A stretch of DNA of 64,000 nt from Polaribacter sp. Hel_I_88 (lineage in GTDB: Bacteria > Bacteroidota > Bacteroidia > Flavobacteriales > Flavobacteriaceae). How positions within the stretch are numbered: position 1 is the stretch's first letter; every line of letters starts with the position of its first letter. This document shows, in pieces, positions 1 to 8,397 of this stretch. A program made the translations under genes and the position numbers. The stretch spans positions 2,440,001 to 2,504,000 of the forward strand of contig NZ_JHZZ01000001.1 in the NCBI RefSeq assembly GCF_000687935.1, read 5' to 3'. The notes beneath the pieces were generated by a model that did no database searches, was not told where the DNA came from, and was given only the letters and a program-made list of their open reading frames with translations.

Positions 1-68
1 TCGGTTTTGTGTATTCTTCTAATTTATTTAAGAAAGTTCGAGAGGCATATTTAAAAGAAACAAATTAA
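1..68 (+). CDS. C-terminal tail of an upstream gene (partial)
   Basis: From base 3 an open frame encodes about 21 residues and ends at the TAA at 66-68. It is cut by the window edge. The residues (ending in REAYLKETN) read like a normal charged protein C-terminus, but there is too little to name a family. A promoter and a tRNA gene follow directly, so this would be the last gene of its unit. It could be a chance frame. Confidence 0.4.
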   Translation, partial: GFVYSSNLFKKVREAYLKETN

Positions 69-75
69 AAAAATG

Positions 76-106
76 TTTGTTTTACTGAAAATAAGTTCTA
101 TATTTG
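76..106 (+). promoter_or_regulatory. Bacteroidota-type promoter for tRNA-Lys
   Basis: TTTG at 76-79 and TATATTTG at 99-106 match the Bacteroidota -33 (TTTG) and -7 (TAnnTTTG) boxes with a 19-bp spacer. The tRNA begins about 22 bp downstream of the -7 box. This is the best complete promoter in the window. Confidence 0.7.
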
Positions 107-128
107 CACCCGCTTAAAGGAAAAGATT

Positions 129-201
129 GACCTGGTAGCTCAGTTGGTAGAGCATCTCCCTTTTAAGGAGAGGGTCCTGGGTTCGAGCCCCAGCCCGGTC
201 A
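129..201 (+). tRNA. tRNA-Lys (anticodon TTT)
   Basis: The cloverleaf folds by hand. The acceptor stem is 129-135 with 194-200, the D arm is GCTC/GAGC, the anticodon stem is 155-159 with 167-171, the loop is CTTTTAA, and the T arm is CTGGG/CCCAG with loop TTCGAGC. The anticodon TTT at 162-164 reads lysine codons. The discriminator is A201. CCA is not encoded, so it must be added after transcription. The fifth acceptor pair is a T133/C196 mismatch. A promoter lies upstream and an intrinsic terminator directly downstream, so it is probably a single-gene transcript. Confidence 0.95.
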
Positions 202-210
202 CAAGAAATA

Positions 211-244
211 AAAAAGTTTGCAGTTTTTCTGCAAACTTTTTTTA
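211..244 (+). terminator. Intrinsic terminator after tRNA-Lys
   Basis: An 11-bp perfect stem (213-223 with 229-239) closes a T5 loop and is followed by a T run. It lies 10 bp after the tRNA. Confidence 0.85.
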
Positions 245-337
245 GTTTATAGAACTTTTTAAGTTAAAAATTTATTTGGTTTTTTTTAACTCGCTTAACG
301 CTTTTAAAATTTTATTTTTGTTTTAAGTCTTTTAAAA

Positions 338-874
338 ATGAACAAATACTCTTATATCATCTTAATTTTTTTATTTATGAATAATTCAACGTATACAATT
401 TTTGAGTTTTCAAAACAATCTAATATAGCATCTTGGAGAGTTGTAGATGATGGTGTTATGGGAGGGCTTTCTTCTGGGAATTTCGAAATTAACGAAAAAG
501 GAAATGGATTATATACAGGCGAAATTTCTTTAGACAATAATGGTGGATTTTCTTCTTTAAGATATCGATTTGATAAAATTAATGTTGAAAAATTTTCTAA
601 AGTTATTTTAAAGATTAAAGGCGATGGAAAAAAATATCAGTTTAGAGTAAAAGATAATTCTCAAAATTATTATTCTTACGTACAAACTTTTGAAACTACA
701 AAAGAATGGGAGCTTGTAGAAATCAACTTATCTGAAATGTATCCTGCTTTTAGAGGTAGAAAGTTAGACATGAATAATTTTTCATCAAACGAAATTGAGG
801 AAATTACACTACTTTTTGGAAATAAAAAAGAGGAGACTTTTCAATTAGAAATAAGTAAAATTTATCTCGAATAA
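338..874 (+). CDS. CIA30 family exported protein
   Basis: 178 residues. A short hydrophobic leader (about residues 5-22) suggests export. The rest resembles the CIA30 / complex I intermediate-associated protein 30 fold (a galactose-binding-like beta-sandwich), with the family's typical opening WRVVDDGVMGG at about residues 33-43 and a GGFSSLRYRF strand near residue 70. In bacteria the family's role is not known, and a respiratory complex I assembly role should not be assumed. TATTTTTG at 313-320 is a possible -7 box. It stands alone between the tRNA terminator and the next gene, with 56 bp to the DUF389 gene. Confidence 0.8.
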   Translation: MNKYSYIILIFLFMNNSTYTIFEFSKQSNIASWRVVDDGVMGGLSSGNFEINEKGNGLYTGEISLDNNGGFSSLRYRFDKINVEKFSKVILKIKGDGKKYQFRVKDNSQNYYSYVQTFETTKEWELVEINLSEMYPAFRGRKLDMNNFSSNEIEEITLLFGNKKEETFQLEISKIYLE

Positions 875-930
875 AACCATTTAACAAAGCAATACTTTTT
901 TGTATCTTTCAAAATTGATACTATAATAGC

Positions 931-2415
931 ATGGAAGAAGATATCGAAAAAAACATAAAGCCTCATCCTCCTAAAGAGGAGCAAGATGCTTCCGAAAATA
1001 TTAAAAAAGACGCCAAAGGTCTTTTTGAAAATCTTAAGAAATTTGTCGTAGAACTTTTCGATTTCAGAGAAGATACAGATCATGCAGCAACTATAGATGC
1101 CATTAAGGCAGATATTCCTTTTAAAGGTGCAACAGCTTGGATTTTAATTTTTGCTGTTTTTGTGGCATCTATTGGCTTAAATGCAGATTCTACTGCAGTT
1201 GTAATTGGAGCCATGTTAATATCTCCATTAATGGGACCAATTTTAGGTTTAGGAATGTCTTTTGCTTTAAATGATATAGGAACCTTTAAAAAATCTTTAA
1301 AGAATTTAGGCGTAATGATTGGCTTAAGTTTATTCGCCTCTTTTATGTTCTTTTATTTTTTTCCATTAAGTGAAGATACCTCAGAATTATTAGGAAGAGT
1401 AAAACCCGATATTAGAGATGTTTTAATTGCTTTTTTTGGTGGTTTGGCGTTAATGGTCGCTAGAACTAAAAAAGGAACTATTGCTTCTGTTATTTTTGGA
1501 GTTGCTATTGCTACAGCTTTAATGCCTCCTTTGTGTACTGCTGGTTATGGTTTGGCAAAAGGTAATTTCTACTATTTTTTAGGGGCGATGTATTTGTTTA
1601 CAATTAATACGATATTTATTGCTTTAGCATCATTTTTGGTTTTAAAATTTCTGCGTTTTCCAATGCACAAATATGCAAATGCTGCCAAAAGAAAACGCTC
1701 TTCTACCATCGCTACTTTAGTGGGTATTGCTGTAATGATTCCTGCTATTTTTACTTTTGTAAATGTATTTCAAGAAAATCAAATTAAAACTCAAATAGAG
1801 GCATTTACAAAAAATGAAATCAAAAATAACGACTATTATATTTTAATGGAGCAGCCTGATTATGACGAAAAAACAAAAACACTACAGTTAAAGTTTTTTA
1901 ATGAAGTAAGTGATGCCGAAGAAAATTCTTTGAAAAACAGTTTGTTAACAGATCCAAGGTATGAGTATTTAAAGGAAATAACTTTAAAGGTAAGAGATAG
2001 TGATACCAAGAGTTTTGAGGTAATTACTACAGCTTATAAAGAAAATAGAGAAGAATTGCAAGAAAGTAAAAATATCATTGCTGGTTTACAAAAACAAATT
2101 ACAGCTTTACAGGAAACAATAACGAGCTTAAACCAAAGAATTGAGCAAGACGAATCCTATAACAATCAAAAAGTAATTGCCTTTAGTACCATTGCAAAAG
2201 ATGCCAAAATTAGGTATACAGATATTCAGCAAATAGGGTTTGCAAAAATGTTGTTCTCTAAAGATTTTATTAAAATTGATACCATTCCTGTTGCTACTGT
2301 AAAATGGCGTGCAAGGATGGCAGATAGTATTATTGCACCTAAAGAAAGAGAATTAAGAACCTGGTTACAAGCAGAAATGAAGTTAGATACGTTATTTATC
2401 AAAAGAGAAAAATAA
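931..2415 (+). CDS. DUF389 domain integral membrane protein
   Basis: 494 residues. The N-terminal 60 residues are charged and cytoplasmic. About six transmembrane segments follow (roughly 65-285), with the glycine-rich stretches typical of DUF389 (GLNADSTAVVIGAMLISPL, then LMPPLCTAGYGLAKGN). Residues about 300-494 are a soluble domain containing a predicted coiled coil around 385-425 (repeated LQxx/ITxL spacing). The family's transport or signalling role is unknown. It is convergent with the SprT-like gene, 36 bp away. The upstream TATCTTTC at 903-910 is only a near match to a -7 box. Confidence 0.85.
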   Translation: MEEDIEKNIKPHPPKEEQDASENIKKDAKGLFENLKKFVVELFDFREDTDHAATIDAIKADIPFKGATAWILIFAVFVASIGLNADSTAVVIGAMLISPLMGPILGLGMSFALNDIGTFKKSLKNLGVMIGLSLFASFMFFYFFPLSEDTSELLGRVKPDIRDVLIAFFGGLALMVARTKKGTIASVIFGVAIATALMPPLCTAGYGLAKGNFYYFLGAMYLFTINTIFIALASFLVLKFLRFPMHKYANAAKRKRSSTIATLVGIAVMIPAIFTFVNVFQENQIKTQIEAFTKNEIKNNDYYILMEQPDYDEKTKTLQLKFFNEVSDAEENSLKNSLLTDPRYEYLKEITLKVRDSDTKSFEVITTAYKENREELQESKNIIAGLQKQITALQETITSLNQRIEQDESYNNQKVIAFSTIAKDAKIRYTDIQQIGFAKMLFSKDFIKIDTIPVATVKWRARMADSIIAPKERELRTWLQAEMKLDTLFIKREK

Positions 2416-2451
2416 CTTTTTTTAGATTGATGATGTATGAGGAGGTAGACA

Positions 2452-3045
2452 CTATTCGTATAATTTTACTTCCACATTTTGATTGAATAGATATACTTTT
2501 TTAGTTTTCATTTCTAAACATTCAATTCTTGTTCTTCTCATATTTCCTTTTTTGTAAACCGCATTTTTAAAAATAAATAAAGTTCCAAAAGGGAGTGAGA
2601 AAATAAAATTCTTACCTTCTTCAGCGATGTTTCCTCTTAAGGCAAGCGAAAGTCTTACATCAGAATCTGTACTTGCCTTAGGATTTTTCAAATAGTTTGC
2701 TAAATGTCCAATCATCTCTTTCGGATAAATTTCTAGCCTTAAAAAAGGCAGCATTAAGTGCTGAAAAACTTTTTTCCATTCTTGTCCATGAGGTTGCACT
2801 CTTCCGAATTTTTGATGCGTAACATGATGTGCAATTTCATGCACCAATGTCAATAAAAATTGATGTTTGTTGAGGTTATTATTAACCGTTATTTGGTATT
2901 TTCCATTGGGCATCTTTCTAAAATCGCCATGTTTTGTTTGACGTTGATTCACAATTAATAAATCAAATGAATGTGCATCAATTAAAAATTGAACAAATGG
3001 AATTGCTTTTGGTGGAATGAAAGAGGCCCACCCTAACCCTCCCAA
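2452..3045 (-). CDS. SprT-like zinc-metalloprotease domain protein
   Basis: About 197 residues. The signature HEIAHH (about residues 68-73) is the HExxH zinc site of SprT-like zincins, followed by a QPHGQEWKKVF segment that supplies the usual third ligand region. Family members act on DNA-protein crosslinks in eukaryotes (Spartan); the bacterial role is unclear. The start is a problem. The only recognised start codon before the conserved FIPPKAIPFV segment is a TTG at 3045-3043, which lies inside an inserted inverted-repeat element (3024-3175), and no in-frame ATG is seen nearby. The first eight residues (MGGLGWAS) are thus encoded by the repeat. Either the gene survives with a borrowed start or it is poorly translated. 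Confidence 0.75.
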   Translation of the reverse strand: MGGLGWASFIPPKAIPFVQFLIDAHSFDLLIVNQRQTKHGDFRKMPNGKYQITVNNNLNKHQFLLTLVHEIAHHVTHQKFGRVQPHGQEWKKVFQHLMLPFLRLEIYPKEMIGHLANYLKNPKASTDSDVRLSLALRGNIAEEGKNFIFSLPFGTLFIFKNAVYKKGNMRRTRIECLEMKTKKVYLFNQNVEVKLYE

Positions 3046-3175
3046 AGGGAGGGGATTCTCACTGTTATCCTTATTATTTTTATCGTTTGAAATAATGTTA
3101 AGTTTTTATTTATTTTTTAGAAGCAACTTTAAAGAGCATGAGTTTTTCCCCTTTGGGGAAATTAAAAGGGGCCTT
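3024..3175. repeat. Miniature inverted-repeat element, family A copy 1
   Basis: The left arm (3024-3060) and the reverse complement of the right arm (3140-3175) share AGGCCC, a CCCAAAGGG core and a CTC end, with mismatches between. Each arm is also palindromic around CCCAAAGGG. About 80 bp of AT-rich DNA lies between and holds no convincing gene. The left end supplies the start of the SprT-like gene and the right end touches the stop codon of the SDR gene. The same arm motif recurs at 26527-26720. Confidence 0.75.
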
Positions 3176-3855
3176 TATGGTGTTGAACTTGAAACCTCCA
3201 AAACTTTCCCATTATAAAACTTGTTTCCAGTTGTAGCGAAATCAAAAATATATTGTGCCATTTCTTCTGCTGATAAAGGTGCTTTATAATCAGGGAAAGC
3301 TTCTGCTAACATTTCTGTTTGCACAGCTCCTAAAGCCAACACATTAAAAGCAATCTGTTGTTCTTTATATTCTTCTGCCAATAATTCTGATAGTGTAATT
3401 ACAGCTCCTTTTGCTGATGAATAGGCTGCCAAACCAGGAAATTTCATACTTCCTTGAATGCCACCCATAGAACTTATGGTTACAACATGACTTCCTTTTT
3501 GTAAAAACGGAATTAAATTTTTTGTTAATTCTGCAACTCCAAAAACATTCACTTTATACACCTCTAAAAAATCATCCGAAGTTAATTCTGTAAAGGGTTT
3601 GTTGATGAGTTTTCCAGCATTATTGATTAAAATATCAACTTTTTTCCAATTATCTTTGATGAAATCTGATACTTTTTTTACATCAGTATTTATAGAAAGA
3701 TCAACAGAAAGTAATGTTATATTTTGATGATTTACAGCCTTTAAAGGAGCTATTTTTCTAGAAATAGCCAAAACTTGATGTCCATTATCTGCAAATAATT
3801 TTGCCAGTTCAAAACCAATTCCTCTACTAGTTCCTGTAATAACAACGTTTTTCAT
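3175..3855 (-). CDS. Short-chain dehydrogenase/reductase (SDR)
   Basis: 226 residues, a classical SDR length. The nucleotide-binding motif TGTSRGIGFEL lies at residues 8-18, the NNAG motif near 80, the catalytic serine in VTISSMGG near 127, and YSSAKGA gives the YxxxK pair near 145. It catalyses NAD(P)-dependent oxidation or reduction of an unknown substrate in the cytoplasm. The C-terminus (VSSSTP) looks natural, so the repeat element that abuts the stop codon has not truncated it. It is divergent from the amidohydrolase gene (68 bp apart). Confidence 0.9.
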   Translation of the reverse strand: MKNVVITGTSRGIGFELAKLFADNGHQVLAISRKIAPLKAVNHQNITLLSVDLSINTDVKKVSDFIKDNWKKVDILINNAGKLINKPFTELTSDDFLEVYKVNVFGVAELTKNLIPFLQKGSHVVTISSMGGIQGSMKFPGLAAYSSAKGAVITLSELLAEEYKEQQIAFNVLALGAVQTEMLAEAFPDYKAPLSAEEMAQYIFDFATTGNKFYNGKVLEVSSSTP

Positions 3856-3923
3856 TTAATTTAAAATTTTTGAAGTACCAAATTACTTAAATTTTCATAC
3901 ATTTAAGAATTAAAACCATACAA

Positions 3924-5198
3924 ATGAAAAAAACAATTCTACTTTTATTAGCAATTTTTTGTCTTCAGAATGTTGCAGCACAAACCACGTATATTTTATG
4001 TGGAAAATTAATTGATACAAAGTCAGGGAAAATCAGCACAGAAAAAACAATTTTAGTTAAAGAAAACAAGATTATTGATGTAAAAGATGGCTATATTATG
4101 CCAAAAGGTGGCACTTTAATCGATTTGAGAGATAAGGTTGTATTGCCTGGTTTAATCGATTTTCATGTACATATTGAGCAGGAATTTTCTGCAAGAACAA
4201 GAATAGAAAGTTATATTTTAAATGAAGCAGATGTTGCTTTTAATTCAGTTGGTTTTGCCAAAACTACCCTGCTAAATGGCTTTACAACTGTTAGGGATTT
4301 AGGAGGAACAGGCGTAAATATATCTATTAGAAATGCTATTAATGCAGGTAAAATTCCTGGACCAAGAGTTTTTACGGCAGGTAAATCTTTAGCAACAACT
4401 GGTGGTCATGCAGACCCAACAAACGGAAGTAGTAGAGAATTAATTGGAGATCCTGGACCAAAAGAAGGGGTTGTAAATTCTGTGGAGGATGCAAAAAAAG
4501 CTGTGAGACAACGTTATAAAAATGGCGCAGATTGTATAAAAATTACGGCAACAGGTGGTGTCTTAAGTGTTGCCAAGTCTGGTGATAATCCACAATTTAC
4601 AATAGAAGAAGTAAAAGCAATTTGCGATACTGCAAAAGATTATGGAATGCATGTTGCTGCTCATGCACATGGAGATGAAGGTATGCAAAGAGCTATTATT
4701 GGTGGTGTAAAAACCATAGAACATGGTACTTATATGAGTGATGAAACCATGGAATTGATGATAAAGCACGATGCCTATTTAGTGCCAACAATTACTGCTG
4801 GAAAAGAAGTAGAAGAGAAAGCGAAAATTGAAGGATTTTATCCTGATATAGTTGTACCAAAAGCATTAGCTGTTGGACCACAAATTCAAGGAACTTTTGC
4901 AAAAGCTTATAAAAAAGGAGTAGGAATTGCTTTTGGAACAGATGCAGGTGTTTTTGCACATGGTAATAATGGCAAAGAGTTTGCTTTTATGGTAGAAGCT
5001 GGAATGCCAGCAATGGAAGCTTTGCAATCTGCAACTATTACCAATGCAATGTTGTTAAAAATGAATGATGAAGTTGGGCAAATTAAAAAAGGCTTTTTAG
5101 CGGATATTATTGCTGTAAATGAAGATCCAACAAAAAATATTGCAACTATGGAAAATGTTGTTTTTGTAATGAAAGATGGTGTTGTTTATAAACAATAA
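3924..5198 (+). CDS. Exported metal-dependent amidohydrolase
   Basis: 424 residues with a signal peptide ending near AAQ (residues 1-19). The amidohydrolase TIM barrel is shown by DFHVHIE (HxH metal site, about residue 80), the KITATGG lysine region near 208, HAHGDEG near 243 and GTDAGV near 335. It resembles the imidazolonepropionase/Xaa-Pro dipeptidase-like branch common in Flavobacteriia. The likely role is periplasmic hydrolysis of a peptide or cyclic amide; the substrate is unknown. It ends at a strong bidirectional terminator shared with the convergent beta-helix lipoprotein gene. Confidence 0.85.
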   Translation: MKKTILLLLAIFCLQNVAAQTTYILCGKLIDTKSGKISTEKTILVKENKIIDVKDGYIMPKGGTLIDLRDKVVLPGLIDFHVHIEQEFSARTRIESYILNEADVAFNSVGFAKTTLLNGFTTVRDLGGTGVNISIRNAINAGKIPGPRVFTAGKSLATTGGHADPTNGSSRELIGDPGPKEGVVNSVEDAKKAVRQRYKNGADCIKITATGGVLSVAKSGDNPQFTIEEVKAICDTAKDYGMHVAAHAHGDEGMQRAIIGGVKTIEHGTYMSDETMELMIKHDAYLVPTITAGKEVEEKAKIEGFYPDIVVPKALAVGPQIQGTFAKAYKKGVGIAFGTDAGVFAHGNNGKEFAFMVEAGMPAMEALQSATITNAMLLKMNDEVGQIKKGFLADIIAVNEDPTKNIATMENVVFVMKDGVVYKQ

Positions 5199-5207
5199 AT
5201 GAATTTT

Positions 5208-5244
5208 AAACCTCAAAGGTTTTCAAAACCTTTGAGGTTTTTTT
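5208..5244. terminator. Bidirectional terminator palindrome
   Basis: 16-base arms (5208-5223 and 5225-5240) are perfectly complementary around one base. A-runs and T-runs on the two sides suit termination of both convergent genes. Confidence 0.85.
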
Positions 5245-5251
5245 ATGTCTT

Positions 5252-6760
5252 TTAATCAAAAATAATATTTTGATAAGCGCCAATATCAGGATTTGTAGAT
5301 CTGTCAACGCCTAAAATATCTACATTAAATAAGGTTGATTTAGCGTTATTTATGGCATCAGAATTTTGCCCAATTATAAAATCACTATTTCTGGAGTTTC
5401 TGAAATCAGCAAAGCCATTTATAATAATATTTTGATAATTGTTGTTGTTTACAATATCCATTTCTACATTACCAGCAAAGGAATTGTTGGAATCTGTGAA
5501 AGCAATTATACAGTTGCTAATACTGTAATTGAATAAAGAACCTTCAACTTTGTCTAAAATAAATTCAATGTTATTATTACCATCAAAAATACAGTTGGTA
5601 AAGTTAGCAGCATTTAAAGGTCTTGTTTCTGTAATTTCTTGACCATTTGCATCATTATACACAAAGAAATTATTAACCAAAACAGCTGGTAATTGGCGAA
5701 TGCCATTATTCCAAAAATTAGCAAATGTACTATGTGTAAAATTATACGTTCCACCAATTGTGGCAGCTAAAGAAGCTTGGCCAGCAGAACCAATTACAAC
5801 ATTATGTCCTTCAATATTAGTTTCTCTTGCTAAAATACCAAAGTTTGAATGATTGTAAATTTCTGTGTTTTGTAATTTTAAAGTTGGAGTAGAAGCAGAC
5901 CCAATACTATCAATTAAAATACCAATAATTCCGTTTCTAATTTGTGCATGATGCACTTCATTATCCTTACTTCCTGCACGCATCCAAATAGTGCCCCATT
6001 GACCTGGAGTTTGGCTAAATCTATTCTCTAATCTATCTCCTTCAAAAGTTACTTTTTCAGCTAAAGTTCCGTTTACTTTTAAGGTTGCTTTATCATCTAC
6101 AATGATACCAGAATTGCTGTGAAAATATATTTTTGAACCAGCTTCAATAGTTAATGTTTTATTGGAAGGCACAGCTGCATAACCATAAATAACAGTAGGT
6201 TTTGAATTGGTAATTGTAAGTTCTGTATCTGTTAAAAATCTACCTTTTATAGTGGTTGGTTGTCCATCAAAAGTTAAACTATCAATCTTCATAGAAATTG
6301 GGTTTCTATCAGGAAAAATAAAATTGGCATCTTGAACCAAGGTAACCAAATCTACATCTTGTTGGTTGCTTCCAGTATCAAACAAAATTCTGTCTGTGTA
6401 TAAAGGATCAGTAATATTAGCAACATCAATAGTGGTTTCAACAAAAATAAAAATACTGTCTTTACCAAGAATATCAATATCATTAAAATCTTTACCAGGA
6501 ATGCCATCAACATTTAATCTGTAGTTAGAGTTTGTTCCGTTTTCTAAGACAATTTTAGGAATTGTAATCGCTTTATTTCCTCGATTATAAACTTTTAAAT
6601 TATAGGTTGCAGAACCAATATTTGTGAAAACAGTATCTAAAAAAACGGTGTCTTTGGAGAATTCTAAACTTCCAAAATTAGGAATTGTAGAAAAATCTTT
6701 TCTACAAGAGCTCATCGAAATTAAAACAGCACAAATAATAAAAGTAAAGAAATAACGCAT
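5252..6760 (-). CDS. Beta-helix lipoprotein of unknown function
   Basis: 502 residues. The N-terminus ends in the lipobox ISMSSC (Cys19), so it is an SPII lipoprotein. After an immunoglobulin-like opening (DTVFLDTVFTNIGSATYNL), residues about 180-480 show the alternating short strands of a right-handed parallel beta-helix with many asparagines. It is common in Flavobacteriia. No catalytic residues are recognisable. 44 bp separate it from the glutaminyl cyclase gene upstream on the same strand, so they may be cotranscribed. Confidence 0.75.
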   Translation of the reverse strand: MRYFFTFIICAVLISMSSCRKDFSTIPNFGSLEFSKDTVFLDTVFTNIGSATYNLKVYNRGNKAITIPKIVLENGTNSNYRLNVDGIPGKDFNDIDILGKDSIFIFVETTIDVANITDPLYTDRILFDTGSNQQDVDLVTLVQDANFIFPDRNPISMKIDSLTFDGQPTTIKGRFLTDTELTITNSKPTVIYGYAAVPSNKTLTIEAGSKIYFHSNSGIIVDDKATLKVNGTLAEKVTFEGDRLENRFSQTPGQWGTIWMRAGSKDNEVHHAQIRNGIIGILIDSIGSASTPTLKLQNTEIYNHSNFGILARETNIEGHNVVIGSAGQASLAATIGGTYNFTHSTFANFWNNGIRQLPAVLVNNFFVYNDANGQEITETRPLNAANFTNCIFDGNNNIEFILDKVEGSLFNYSISNCIIAFTDSNNSFAGNVEMDIVNNNNYQNIIINGFADFRNSRNSDFIIGQNSDAINNAKSTLFNVDILGVDRSTNPDIGAYQNIIFD

Positions 6761-6804
6761 AAATCTAATTTGTATAAAAATAGAACTTTAAAATAAGCTG
6801 ATTA

Positions 6805-7842
6805 TTATTCTTTGATCAATTTGATTTCAAAAAGTTTTCCCCAGTTTTTTCCAGTCACAAAAAGACGACCAGTTTCTTTATCGAAAGCAATTCCGTTTAA
6901 AACTTCATCATCTTTTACTAATTTTTGGGTTTTTTCCATTTCTTCAACTAAACCAGATAAATTTGCAATACCTTCTACTGCTCCTGTTTTTGCATCAATG
7001 ATAGAAATTAAAGGTTTTAAATAATAGTTCGCATAAATTTTACCTTGGTAATATTCTAATTCGTTTAGTTTTGGTATTTTTTGCTTGTAATTATACGCTT
7101 GAATGTATCGTAATTCTTTTTGTGTTTCAGGATTTAAAAACCAAATTTGATGAGATCCATCAGATTTTATGAGTTCTTTACCATTATTCGTTAAACCCCA
7201 ACCTTGTTTACTTTGGTTATAAGAGAATTCTTTTTCTCTTTCAAACGTTTCTAAATTATAGACAAAACCTTTATTAGCTTCCCAAGTTAACCAATATATT
7301 TTGTTGTTCAAAATGGTCATTCCTTCTCCAAAATATTCATTATCTAAATCAATTTTTTGAAGAACTTTACCAGTTTCTAATTCCACTTTTCTTAAGGTTG
7401 ATTGTCCTCTTCTACCAGTAGTTTCATATAAAAAACCATTGTGATATTCCAAACCTTGAGTGTAAGCTTTGGTATCATGAGGATATGTGTTTATAATTTC
7501 ATACGAATACGCCTGGTATTTTTCGCTTGGAAAAACCTCAAAAGAATTGTTGATTTTTTTTGTTTTGCCAGGATAAAAAGCCAAAGAAGATACTTGATGT
7601 TTCCCTACACCAAAATCATTTGTATTAATGGTGATAGAATTACCAGTGGCATCAATTTCTTTTCCATTTACATAAAACTGAACATTATCTAAAGCTTTAT
7701 CATTTTCCTCTTTTAAAGTGATGGTGATTTCTTCATTTAAAGTCGTTTTTTTGGGAACATTAAGTGTGAATTTATAAGCATCACTACAACTTGCCAATAA
7801 AAAAAAGGTTAAGATTGATGTAAAAAAAGCAATTTTCTTCAT
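6805..7842 (-). CDS. Glutaminyl-peptide cyclotransferase lipoprotein
   Basis: 345 residues. The lipobox LLASC gives a lipidated Cys19. An N-terminal beta-sandwich of about 80 residues precedes a five-bladed propeller of the glutamine cyclotransferase family, with the family motifs PHDTKAYTQGLEY (about 121-133), FGEGMTIL, and NGIAFDKETGRLFVTGKNW near the C-terminus. It forms N-terminal pyroglutamate on exported proteins from glutamine, which protects them from aminopeptidases. In Bacteroidota many mature secreted proteins begin with Gln, which fits. Confidence 0.9.
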   Translation of the reverse strand: MKKIAFFTSILTFFLLASCSDAYKFTLNVPKKTTLNEEITITLKEENDKALDNVQFYVNGKEIDATGNSITINTNDFGVGKHQVSSLAFYPGKTKKINNSFEVFPSEKYQAYSYEIINTYPHDTKAYTQGLEYHNGFLYETTGRRGQSTLRKVELETGKVLQKIDLDNEYFGEGMTILNNKIYWLTWEANKGFVYNLETFEREKEFSYNQSKQGWGLTNNGKELIKSDGSHQIWFLNPETQKELRYIQAYNYKQKIPKLNELEYYQGKIYANYYLKPLISIIDAKTGAVEGIANLSGLVEEMEKTQKLVKDDEVLNGIAFDKETGRLFVTGKNWGKLFEIKLIKE

Positions 7843-7954
7843 TATTATTTTAATTTAGTACTTTAAAAATGAGACCTTCATGTAATTTTAGGTGTCAAAA
7901 TAGAGCGATTCACGTAAGATATTCAAAGAACTACAAATAAAAGCAACTTATTTA

Positions 7955-7984
7955 TTTGTAAATTAAAAAATATCGTTAAATTTG
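7955..7984 (+). promoter_or_regulatory. Promoter of rpmE2
   Basis: TTTG at 7955-7958 and TAAATTTG at 7977-7984 are spaced by 18 bp. This gives a leader of about 90 nt before the ATG at 8084, which is long enough for an autoregulatory structure; none was confirmed. Confidence 0.7.
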
Positions 7985-8083
7985 CATCCTCAAAATAGTA
8001 ATATAAAGCTATTTAAAGAATTTAGTAAGGCTTTACCAACTTTACTTTGCAAACATAACATTAAAGATTTAAAATATTATAAA

Positions 8084-8338
8084 ATGAAAAAAGGAATTCA
8101 TCCAGAAAATTACAGAATGGTAGCTTTTAAAGATATGTCTAATGAAGATGTTTTTTTAACAAGATCTACAGTAGACACTAAAGAAACTTTAGAAGTGGAT
8201 GGTGTTGAGTATCCTTTAGTAAAATTAGAGATTTCAAGAACTTCTCACCCATTTTACACTGGTAAATCTAAACTTATTGATGCTGCAGGACGTATTGATA
8301 AATTTAAAAACAAATACGCAAAATTCAAAAAAGATTAA
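8084..8338 (+). CDS. rpmE2: 50S ribosomal protein L31 type B
   Basis: 84 residues starting [11 protein letters not shown]. The sequence matches L31 type B through [10 protein letters not shown] and the basic C-terminal [11 protein letters not shown]. It has no CxxC zinc motif, as expected for the type B paralogue. The start was set at the ATG at 8084. A longer frame from 7982 would begin inside the -7 box and add residues unlike any L31. It is followed by an intrinsic terminator, so it is a single-gene unit. Confidence 0.95.
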   Translation: MKKGIHPENYRMVAFKDMSNEDVFLTRSTVDTKETLEVDGVEYPLVKLEISRTSHPFYTGKSKLIDAAGRIDKFKNKYAKFKKD

Positions 8339-8365
8339 TCTTTTTACAATTTTCAAGATATTTAT

Positions 8366-8397
8366 AACTCCAACATGTATTTGTTGGAGTTTTTTGT
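8366..8397 (+). terminator. Intrinsic terminator after rpmE2
   Basis: AACTCCAACA (8366-8375) pairs with 8382-8391 around a 6-base loop and runs into T6. Confidence 0.85.

Noticed and set aside
3017..3217. A 66-residue plus-strand frame between the SprT-like and SDR genes
   Set aside because: It lies in the inverted-repeat element and the ends of two flanking genes and has no protein-like pattern.
7982..8083. A 34-codon N-terminal extension of ribosomal protein L31
   Set aside because: It would start within the TAAATTTG promoter box, and type B L31 proteins begin MKKGIHP.
7991..8083. A riboswitch or r-protein leader before rpmE2
   Set aside because: The leader is long enough, but I could not find a convincing conserved fold.
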